Positions 58,094 through 64,000 of a stretch of DNA of 64,000 nt are shown here, in pieces. The notes under the pieces are model-generated. The model was given only the letters and a program-made list of their open reading frames with translations, was not told where the DNA came from and ran no database searches. Origin of the DNA: Eubacterium maltosivorans (GTDB lineage: Bacteria > Bacillota > Clostridia > Eubacteriales > Eubacteriaceae); NCBI RefSeq assembly GCF_002441855.2, contig NZ_CP029487.1:4266349-4330348 (forward strand). The letters run 5' to 3'. Position 1 is the stretch's first letter. Every line of letters starts with the position of its first letter. Both the position numbers and the translations under genes were made by a program.

Positions 58094-58528
58094 ATGTTTA
58101 ATTTATGTAAGGAATACGACGAGCGTCAGCAGATTATCCGCGGCAGCATCTGCAAGCACATTATGGTGATTATGGGGATCTGTGTTTTGATCAATGGCAT
58201 CATTGAGGACGCGGGTTTTGTCTGGCCGGACAAATTCATCGCCAGTATTATTCTGATCATGGTGCCCATTACCATCGGAACGGTAGAGATGAACATCCGG
58301 GGCGTTTATCTGAGTAAGAACCGCCAGGTTTTCTTTGTGGTCATTTTTGGTCTGGTGGCCCTGGCCAATGTGGTTCTCCTCATCAGCCACAACGAGTCCC
58401 TTTTTACCGCAGGTGTTATCACCGATTACGGTGAACATGCGGTTCTGGCCATCTGTTTTCTGACTATTTTTATCGCTGCCATCATTCGCCTCATCTACGA
58501 TAAACGCATGGAAAAGATTGAGGAATAA
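58094..58528 (+). CDS. Membrane protein paired with XRE regulator
   Basis: 144 residues with four predicted membrane helices (about 22-44, 52-72, 83-104, 120-140). The N-terminus YDERQQIIRGSICKHI is typical of small membrane proteins encoded after XRE regulators in Firmicutes. Function is unknown. GGAGG precedes the ATG. A terminator shared with the convergent gene follows. Confidence 0.8.
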   Translation: MFNLCKEYDERQQIIRGSICKHIMVIMGICVLINGIIEDAGFVWPDKFIASIILIMVPITIGTVEMNIRGVYLSKNRQVFFVVIFGLVALANVVLLISHNESLFTAGVITDYGEHAVLAICFLTIFIAAIIRLIYDKRMEKIEE

Positions 58529-58529
58529 A

Positions 58530-58559
58530 AAAACAGGACCCGCAAAGGTCCTGTTTTTT
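58530..58559. terminator. Bidirectional terminator between convergent genes
   Basis: Arms AAAACAGGACC and GGTCCTGTTTT around CGCAAA, with A-run and T-run on either side. It overlaps the stop region of the gene ending at 58558. Confidence 0.85.
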
Positions 58560-59442
58560 ATTCGCCTTCCCCGGCCGCAGTGGGGGAAGGAAGGATGGAA
58601 TTGATGGCGTCGTTGATGAAGTTCGAGCTGCCGCCGGAGTCTGAGCTGTTGTTTGTGTCATTTCCCGGGGAGGTCGTGTTGGTGCTGTCCGAGCCGCTGT
58701 TGGTGGTCGTGGACGGCGTGGCAGACGGGCTGGGACTGCTGTTTTTCTGATTGTTGATGAGCCTTGTAATCTGGGACTGGCCATTTTGGATCCAGCTGTT
58801 AATGGTCTCCTGGTTGATCCCTGTGTTGATGCCAAAAAGCCCGAGCCAGATCAGCAGTGTGTAGAGTATGGCGATCAGGGTTACAAGGATTCTCGGAATA
58901 AGACCGAACTTTTTGTAGTAGTACATTAAAAAAATGCCGAGCGGTGGCACGAGCACCAGCATGAGCAGGATGAACCAGGTGCGGGCATAAAAGGGATCGC
59001 CGGAGCGTCTGCCGCCAGGCATGTGAAGCCCGCGGCCGCCGGAACGGCCTTTTTTGCCGCGCTTGCCTTTGCCGCCCCGGCCGCCGGAATCGCCGTCATC
59101 TGCCTCGGCTGCGCCCCCGTCCGCGTAGCGGCTGCTCTGCGCGCGGCTGTCACGTCTGCCCTGGCGGCTCTCTGCGCTGCCGCCGCCCTGCATGACCCGG
59201 GACACCGAGGATTTAAACTGGTCGATCAGCTCCTTGTCGGAGGCGTCGATTTCCAGTCGCACCCGCCCGTCGTTCTGTATCAGAAAATTAATATCGAGAT
59301 AACCGTTCTCGCCGATATCGGCGGCGAGGCGGTCAAAATGTTCATCAACCTCTACGCGCTCAAAGCCCGCGTTCCAGAGCGCCGCCTCAGAAGCGTCAAT
59401 CCAGTCGTCCAGACTGCCTCTGGCAGATAAATTTTCACGCAT
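58558..59442 (-). CDS. Membrane protein with disordered Gly/Ser-rich regions
   Basis: 294 residues. An N-terminal soluble alpha/beta part (1-85; GFERVEVDEHFDRLAADIG, VRLEIDASDKELIDQFKSSV) is followed by a Gly/Arg/Lys-rich linker (95-145), two membrane helices (about 160-180 and 190-212), and a Ser/Thr/Pro/Asn-rich tail likely outside the cell. I recognise no family. The N-terminal part may bind a ligand. The divergent start is followed by no partner gene. It ends at the shared terminator with the XRE-membrane pair. Confidence 0.7.
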   Translation of the reverse strand: MRENLSARGSLDDWIDASEAALWNAGFERVEVDEHFDRLAADIGENGYLDINFLIQNDGRVRLEIDASDKELIDQFKSSVSRVMQGGGSAESRQGRRDSRAQSSRYADGGAAEADDGDSGGRGGKGKRGKKGRSGGRGLHMPGGRRSGDPFYARTWFILLMLVLVPPLGIFLMYYYKKFGLIPRILVTLIAILYTLLIWLGLFGINTGINQETINSWIQNGQSQITRLINNQKNSSPSPSATPSTTTNSGSDSTNTTSPGNDTNNSSDSGGSSNFINDAINSILPSPTAAGEGE

Positions 59443-59569
59443 TTATTTTCACCTCTGATTTTATTGAATATTTCACAGTGTTTTTTATTATACAATGGAA
59501 AACTTAAATAATCGGGGATAAAAAAGTTTTTGTTTAAAAAAACAGGAGCTGGCCCAAAGAGCAAAAAAA

Positions 59570-59596
59570 GATGGCGTGTCGTTTTGGCACGCCATT
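59570..59596 (-). terminator. Palindromic terminator of the lysine operon
   Basis: Arms GATGGCGTG and CACGCCAT (one mismatch at the end) lie 12 nt after the ACT gene stop. On the minus strand the stem is followed by CTTTTTTTGC. It belongs to the dispersed palindrome family. Confidence 0.8.
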
Positions 59597-59607
59597 TCAA
59601 AGCTGTT

Positions 59608-60099
59608 TCAGTCCTCCAGGTCAAAGGCCGCTTTTGTGGCCGCGACCGCTTTCTCGGTATCCTCGATCTTGATAATGCAGGAGATACGGATTTCGGAGGT
59701 GGTGATCATTAAAATCTGGACGTCGTTGTCGGCCAGCACCTGGAAGAATTTGGCGGCGACCCCGGACTGGGTGCGCATGCCAATGCCAGAGACGGACAGG
59801 CGTGTGATGTCCTTGTTGATGGTGATTTTAATTTCAGGGTATTCCTCGCCAAGGGCGTTTACGATGTCCTTAACCTTATCCAGGTCGCGCTCGAGGACAA
59901 TAAAGGAAACGTCAAAGGCGTTTTTGACCGGCGCAGTCTGGGTGATGATATCGACATTGACGCCGGCGTCTGACAGCTCGCTGAGGCAGCGGGTCAGGAT
60001 GATGGAATGGACCGGCACCTTTTTCAGCGAGATCATGAGATTTTTGTGGTCAACGGTCAGGCCGTCAACGCTGTGGCTCTCCATATAGGTGGTCGTCAT
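59608..60099 (-). CDS. Stand-alone ACT-domain protein, paralogue of the LysC regulatory part
   Basis: 163 residues. Two ACT domains are visible: LMISLKKVPVHSIILTRCLS, then [20 protein letters not shown] and [20 protein letters not shown]. The whole chain aligns with the C-terminal half of the upstream lysC product, with clear identity in the [26 protein letters not shown] segment, but there is no kinase domain. It may be a lysine-binding regulatory subunit similar in idea to the beta subunit of aspartokinase II, which in Bacillus arises from an internal start of lysC. AGGAGG overlaps the lysC stop. Confidence 0.85.
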   Translation of the reverse strand: MTTTYMESHSVDGLTVDHKNLMISLKKVPVHSIILTRCLSELSDAGVNVDIITQTAPVKNAFDVSFIVLERDLDKVKDIVNALGEEYPEIKITINKDITRLSVSGIGMRTQSGVAAKFFQVLADNDVQILMITTSEIRISCIIKIEDTEKAVAATKAAFDLED

Positions 60100-60108
60100 A
60101 AGGGCCTC

Positions 60109-61323
60109 CTACAGGTCGAACGCGTCGGCGGTAGCCATGACAGCCGTATCCCGCAGCTCGGACGGAATCACGCAGGAAATGCGGATTTCCGAGGTAGTGA
60201 TCATGAGCATGGGGATGTTGTTGTCGGCCAGAAGCTGGAAAAACTTGGCGGCGACCCCGGACTGGCTGCGCATGCCAATGCCCACAACAGAAAGCTTGGA
60301 GATTTCCTTGTTGATGTCCATTTCCACCTGGGGATATTTTTCCATAAAATCATACAGGATTTTCCGCAGCTCGGACAGGTCCTCGATGGGGGCGGAAAAG
60401 GAGATATTGATTGCGCCGTAGACCGGAGCAGTCTGGCTGATCATGTCGATGTTAATGCTTTTTTTAGCCAGGTCTGAGAAGAACTGGGCTGTGATGTTCA
60501 TATCAAAGGGAACGTTCTTGAGAGATACCATCAGCTCGTCGTTGTCGATGGCGAGGCCGGTAATGGCCTGCTGTTCCATAGGGCTCATGTTGCTGTCACC
60601 TTCCTTAATGAGCGTACCAGGCACGTCGTGAATACTGGATGCCACATAGATTTCCGCGTTGTACTTGCTGCCCAGCTCGATGGCGCGTGCATGCATGACG
60701 CCAGCGCCCAGGCTGGCCATTTCCAGCATTTCGTCAAAGCTGACCGTGTTCAGCTTTTTGGCCGGCGGGTACAGGCGCGGGTCCACACCGTAGATCCCGT
60801 CCACGTCGGTGTAGATTTCGCAGGGGCATTCTAACACACAGGACAGGGCAACCGCGCTGGTGTCGGAGCCGCCCCGGCCCAGGGTGGTGATATCGTCATT
60901 TTCATTCACCCCCTGGAAGCCTGCGATGATAACGATTTTGCCGTCGTTGAGGGCATCCTCGATTTTCTTAGTCTCAATATCCATAATCCGGGATTTCCCG
61001 TGGTGGCCCATAGTGTGGACGCCCACCTGGGGGCCGGTAAAGGAGATCGCGTCGTAGCCCATGGCGTTAAGGGTCATGGACAGCATGGAAATAGAAACCT
61101 GTTCGCCGGTAGCTAACAGCATATCCAGCTCACGCCTCGGCGGCGCATCGCTGATGGAGTAGGCCATTTTGATGAGCTCGTCGGTGCTTTTGCCCATGGC
61201 AGAGACCACCACGACCATCTGGTTGCCTTCTTCTCTTTTTTTGATAATACGTCTTGCGACATTTTTAATACGGTCAATGGTCCCCATAGAGGTACCGCCG
61301 TATTTCTGGACAATGATGCTCAT
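60109..61323 (-). CDS. lysC: Aspartate kinase
   Basis: 404 residues. Aspartokinase phosphorylates aspartate at the start of the lysine, threonine and methionine pathways. Seen: [20 protein letters not shown] (kinase), [35 protein letters not shown] and the C-terminal tandem ACT domains (about 260-404) that bind the feedback inhibitor. In a DAP operon lysine is the likely effector. It sits between dapH and the separate ACT gene. Confidence 0.96.
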   Translation of the reverse strand: MSIIVQKYGGTSMGTIDRIKNVARRIIKKREEGNQMVVVVSAMGKSTDELIKMAYSISDAPPRRELDMLLATGEQVSISMLSMTLNAMGYDAISFTGPQVGVHTMGHHGKSRIMDIETKKIEDALNDGKIVIIAGFQGVNENDDITTLGRGGSDTSAVALSCVLECPCEIYTDVDGIYGVDPRLYPPAKKLNTVSFDEMLEMASLGAGVMHARAIELGSKYNAEIYVASSIHDVPGTLIKEGDSNMSPMEQQAITGLAIDNDELMVSLKNVPFDMNITAQFFSDLAKKSINIDMISQTAPVYGAINISFSAPIEDLSELRKILYDFMEKYPQVEMDINKEISKLSVVGIGMRSQSGVAAKFFQLLADNNIPMLMITTSEIRISCVIPSELRDTAVMATADAFDL

Positions 61324-61330
61324 CGGAAAC

Positions 61331-62062
61331 TTAACCTCTCAAATCGTCGAGTAATTCGGTTTTATCCTCGGTTTTTTCGTCTTTGTCTTTCACAACTTTG
61401 GCAGGGGAACCTGCGACCACAACGCCGGCAGGGATATCCTCAGTCACCACAGAACCGGCGGCGACCACTGCGCCCTTACCGATTTTGACACCCTCAAGAA
61501 TGACCGCGTTGGCCCCGATCAGGACTTCATCCTCAATGATGACCGGCTGTTTTGACGGCGGCTCAAGCACACCGGCAACCACTGCGCCTGCGCCGATATG
61601 GCAGTTCTTGCCAATGGTAGCACGCGCGCCCAGCACAGCGTTCATATCAATCATGGTGCCCTCGCCCACAACCGCGCCGATATTGATCACAGCGCCCATC
61701 ATAACCACTGCGTTTTTGTGGATATGCGCGCCCTCGCGGATAAAGGAGCCGGGCTCGATACGGGCGTCCACCTCGGTTAAATCGAGCAGCGGAATGGCCG
61801 AGTTGCGGCGGTCACATTCGATACGGACAGAGGAGATTGAGCCAGCCTTGGCGTCCAGAAGGGCGCTGATCTCACCGGCCTCGCCGATGATTATGCAGGC
61901 GGAAGGATCGCCGTAGTATTCGTAACCGGCCAGGTCATTTGCTCTCAGGTAGCCGCGGACATAGGCCTTAACCGGCGTGGACTTCGAGACTGCTTTAATG
62001 TATTTTGCGATCTGGTAGGGGTCGTTTAAATCAAATTGTTTTTTCAGTTCTTCGTTTGTCAT
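61331..62062 (-). CDS. dapH: Tetrahydrodipicolinate N-acetyltransferase
   Basis: 243 residues. The enzyme acetylates tetrahydrodipicolinate in the acetyl branch of DAP synthesis. The left-handed beta-helix hexapeptide repeats are seen in [40 protein letters not shown] and [20 protein letters not shown]. The N-terminal part (1-85) is as in Firmicute DapH (YkuQ). The later genes patA and dapL of this branch are not in the window. It lies 20 bp after dapB and 7 bp before lysC. Confidence 0.95.
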   Translation of the reverse strand: MTNEELKKQFDLNDPYQIAKYIKAVSKSTPVKAYVRGYLRANDLAGYEYYGDPSACIIIGEAGEISALLDAKAGSISSVRIECDRRNSAIPLLDLTEVDARIEPGSFIREGAHIHKNAVVMMGAVINIGAVVGEGTMIDMNAVLGARATIGKNCHIGAGAVVAGVLEPPSKQPVIIEDEVLIGANAVILEGVKIGKGAVVAAGSVVTEDIPAGVVVAGSPAKVVKDKDEKTEDKTELLDDLRG

Positions 62063-62082
62063 GTTAAATCCTTTCGTGTGGT

Positions 62083-62838
62083 TTAATTTTCAATCAGCAT
62101 TTCCATATTGTAGAGGCCCGGGGCTTGGTTTACAAGGTATTTGGCCGCGGTCACTGCACCGTTTGCAAATACTTTTTTGGAAAGGGCCGTGTGGTGGATT
62201 TCGATCAACTCATCGTTGCCGGCGAATAAAACTGTGTGCTCGCCGGGGATGGTGCCGCCGCGGACGGCGTGGATGCCTAGCTCCTGGGGTTCCCGCTTGC
62301 AGTCTCTGCCGTGGCGCCCAAAGGTATAGTCCTTTTTATTTTTCAGACCGTCGTTTACCGCGTCGGCCAAAAGCAGGGCAGTGCCGCTGGGCGCGTCGGC
62401 TTTTTTATTGTGGTGCTTTTCAATAATTTCAATGTCAAAGCCGTCCTCCAGAGCGCCTGCCATATCCCGCAGGGCTTTTGCCAGAAGGTTGATGCCCAGG
62501 CTCAGGTTAGCGGTTCTGAAAACCGGAAATTCCCTCCCGCCGGCTTCAATATCGGCCAGGTTCGCCTCGGAGAGGCCAGTGGTGGCGATGACGATGGGGG
62601 TCTTGGTGTCTCTGGCATAGCCAAAGATGCTGTCAAAGGCCTTGTAGTGTGAAAAGTCAATGATCACATCCGCCTTTTCCTCACACTGGCTTAAGTCGGA
62701 ATAGACAGGGAAAGGCGTATCCTGATCGGTGTTGATGTCAAAGCCTGCCACAATCTGGCAGTCCGGATCTTCACCGATGATGGTCTGGAGCATATGCCCC
62801 ATGGCGCCGCCAACGCCGGATAAGAGTATATTTAGCAT
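62083..62838 (-). CDS. dapB: 4-hydroxy-tetrahydrodipicolinate reductase
   Basis: 251 residues. DapB reduces hydroxytetrahydrodipicolinate with NAD(P)H. Seen: the nucleotide-binding start [50 protein letters not shown] with the catalytic His and Lys, and [15 protein letters not shown]. It lies 40 bp downstream of dapA, in the usual order. Confidence 0.97.
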   Translation of the reverse strand: MLNILLSGVGGAMGHMLQTIIGEDPDCQIVAGFDINTDQDTPFPVYSDLSQCEEKADVIIDFSHYKAFDSIFGYARDTKTPIVIATTGLSEANLADIEAGGREFPVFRTANLSLGINLLAKALRDMAGALEDGFDIEIIEKHHNKKADAPSGTALLLADAVNDGLKNKKDYTFGRHGRDCKREPQELGIHAVRGGTIPGEHTVLFAGNDELIEIHHTALSKKVFANGAVTAAKYLVNQAPGLYNMEMLIEN

Positions 62839-62878
62839 AGGGGAGTACCTCGTTTATTAAATTTTATGAATCGCCTTA

Positions 62879-63760
62879 TTAAAGCAGTCCATATTCCTTC
62901 AGGGCTTCAACCAGGCGCGCTTCATTGGCCTCTTCCATTTCAACCAGGGGCAGGCGCATTTCGCCAGTGTCGGTGCCCAGTAGCCGCATGGCGGTTTTAA
63001 CCGGGATCGGGTTGGTTTCATAGAACATGGCCAGATTGATCAGGTTCGTGCTAAACTGCATTTCCCGGGCTTTGTCTACATCGCCGCTCATAAAGGCCGC
63101 TACCAGGTCGTGCATATCCTTTGGAATAATGTTGGCAGAAACGGAGATAATGCCCTTGCCGCCCACAGAAAGGATGGGCAAGGTCTGATCGTCGTTGCCG
63201 CTGTAAACATCCAGTTTGCCGCCGCAGATGCGGGCGATTTCTGTGATCTGGCTGATGTCGCCGCTGGCTTCCTTGACTGCCTGGACATTGGGGATCTCGG
63301 CCAGCTTCTGCATGGTGGACACGCTGATGTTGGCCCCGGTGCGGCTGGGCACATTGTAGACAATGATCGGCACCTTGATGGCGTCGGCAATGGCCTTGAT
63401 GTGCACGTAAATCCCCTTCTGGGTGGATTTGTTGTAGTAGGGGTTAATGACTAAAACCGCGTCTGCGCCCTGTTCCTCAGCGTATTTTGAGAGCATAATG
63501 GAATAGGCGGTATCGTTACTGCCAGTACCGGCAATATAGGGAACGCGGCCGGCAATGTGTTCGCCGGCAACCCGCAGCAGATCAAGGTGCTCCTGATCGG
63601 TGAGGGTTGAGGTCTCACCGGTGGTTCCGGCCACCAGAATGGCGTCGGTGCCGTTTTCGATGTGCCAGTCGATGAGCGCTCTGAACCGGTCAAAATCGAT
63701 TTTGTTGTCCTTGAATGGTGTGACCAGGGCCACACAGCTTCCTGTGAAAATAGTGGACAT
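62879..63760 (-). CDS. dapA: 4-hydroxy-tetrahydrodipicolinate synthase
   Basis: 293 residues. DapA condenses pyruvate and aspartate semialdehyde. Seen: GSCVALVTPFKDNKIDFDRF, VAGTTGETSTLTDQEH, VLVINPYYNKSTQKGIYVH with the active-site region, IIVYNVPSRTGANIS and VQAVKEASGDISQI with the Schiff-base Lys. AGGAGG precedes the ATG. It follows asd, giving asd-dapA-dapB order. Confidence 0.97.
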   Translation of the reverse strand: MSTIFTGSCVALVTPFKDNKIDFDRFRALIDWHIENGTDAILVAGTTGETSTLTDQEHLDLLRVAGEHIAGRVPYIAGTGSNDTAYSIMLSKYAEEQGADAVLVINPYYNKSTQKGIYVHIKAIADAIKVPIIVYNVPSRTGANISVSTMQKLAEIPNVQAVKEASGDISQITEIARICGGKLDVYSGNDDQTLPILSVGGKGIISVSANIIPKDMHDLVAAFMSGDVDKAREMQFSTNLINLAMFYETNPIPVKTAMRLLGTDTGEMRLPLVEMEEANEARLVEALKEYGLL

Positions 63761-63805
63761 AGTAATTCCTCCTCAGTATTTTATCCGGCGCGGGGCCGGA
63801 AAGTG

Positions 63806-64000
63806 TTAGATTAAGCCTTCTTCGATTAAGGCAAAGGCGATCTGTACCGCGTTGGCAGCTGCGCCCTTGCGGATGTTGTCGGCAACACACCAGAAGTTAA
63901 TGCCGTTGTCGATGCTGAAATCGCGGCGGATACGGCCGATATAGACGTCGTTGGTGCCTTCGGCCTCACGGGCCAGGGGATAAACGTTGTTGGCCGGGTC
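63806..64000 (-). CDS. asd: Aspartate-semialdehyde dehydrogenase, C-terminal part
   Basis: The last 64 residues of a gene entering from the right edge. Seen: NVYPLAREAEGTNDVYIGRI, RRDFSIDNGINFWCVADNIR and KGAAANAVQIAFALIEEG, the C-terminal features of Asd, which makes aspartate semialdehyde by reducing aspartyl phosphate. It is the first gene of the lysine operon that can be seen. The N-terminal part and the operon promoter lie outside the window. Confidence 0.95.
   Translation of the reverse strand, partial: DPANNVYPLAREAEGTNDVYIGRIRRDFSIDNGINFWCVADNIRKGAAANAVQIAFALIEEGLI

Overview
The window fits a low-to-medium GC Firmicute of the class Clostridia. The 16S rRNA, the butyryl-CoA:acetate CoA-transferase-like gene, acetate kinase and two microcompartment genes point to Eubacterium sensu stricto, the acetogenic and butyrogenic E. 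limosum group. That placement rests on sequence memory, not a search.

Layout. 1-2100: the end of an IS3-like element, then an eutS-eutP pair and a small homing-endonuclease-repeat gene. 2.5-5.2 kb: a hybrid sensor kinase with two receiver domains. 5.3-7.9 kb: gene-poor DNA with a frameshifted lipoprotein gene and an integrase remnant beside tmRNA. 7.9-11.8 kb, minus strand: ssrA, smpB, rnr and an iron-sulfur flavoprotein gene. 11.9-17.9 kb: a complete rRNA operon with two promoters and seven tRNAs, including Ala-TGC and the rarer Ala-CGC in the 16S-23S spacer. 18.1-22.2 kb, minus strand: M29 aminopeptidase, type-B carboxylesterase and tmcAL. 22.3-39.4 kb, plus strand: ackA, then the conserved clostridial housekeeping run yceD-rpmF-plsX-acpP-rnc-smc-ftsY-ylxM-ffh-rpsP-khpA-rimM-trmD-rplS-lepB-rbgA-rnhB-yraN. 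It is broken by a dead locus made of a Crp-like N-terminal half joined to M15 peptidase debris. 39.7-50.6 kb: a MazG-like protein, a ZIP transporter, then a glycerol/polyol locus: glpK, glpP, a second FGGY kinase, an SDR dehydrogenase, a GlpA-like FAD enzyme, a second FAD oxidoreductase, a DUF1667 protein and a class II aldolase. 51.3-59.4 kb: small regulatory and membrane genes, a CoA-transferase gene, and a divergent HxlR regulator/macrodomain pair. 59.6-64.0 kb, minus strand: lysine/DAP operon asd-dapA-dapB-dapH-lysC plus a free-standing ACT-domain gene.

How the genes work together. The SRP genes (ffh, ftsY), signal peptidase, ribosomal proteins and tRNA/rRNA modification or maturation genes form the translation-secretion block. 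glpK, the GlpA/FAD/DUF1667 trio and GlpP handle glycerol. A terminator hairpin in the leader of the second kinase looks like the GlpP-controlled switch. Kinase, dehydrogenase and aldolase together suggest use of another polyol or ketose. ackA and the CoA-transferase belong to acetate and butyrate energy metabolism.

The most unusual content is intergenic. (1) Nine copies of a composite element: 7-nt tandem repeats on the left and their complement on the right, enclosing one to three short swappable palindromes; the internal block occurs in both orientations. (2) Two structured elements, one after each FGGY kinase, whose stems differ in sequence but keep pairing. (3) A family of related palindromes, several acting as rho-independent terminators. 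(4) A roughly 60-bp repeat with a TTTCACG-type palindrome, present twice in opposite orientation. (5) A perfect 11-bp-arm inverted repeat straddling the -10 box of the yceD-rpmF-plsX promoter.
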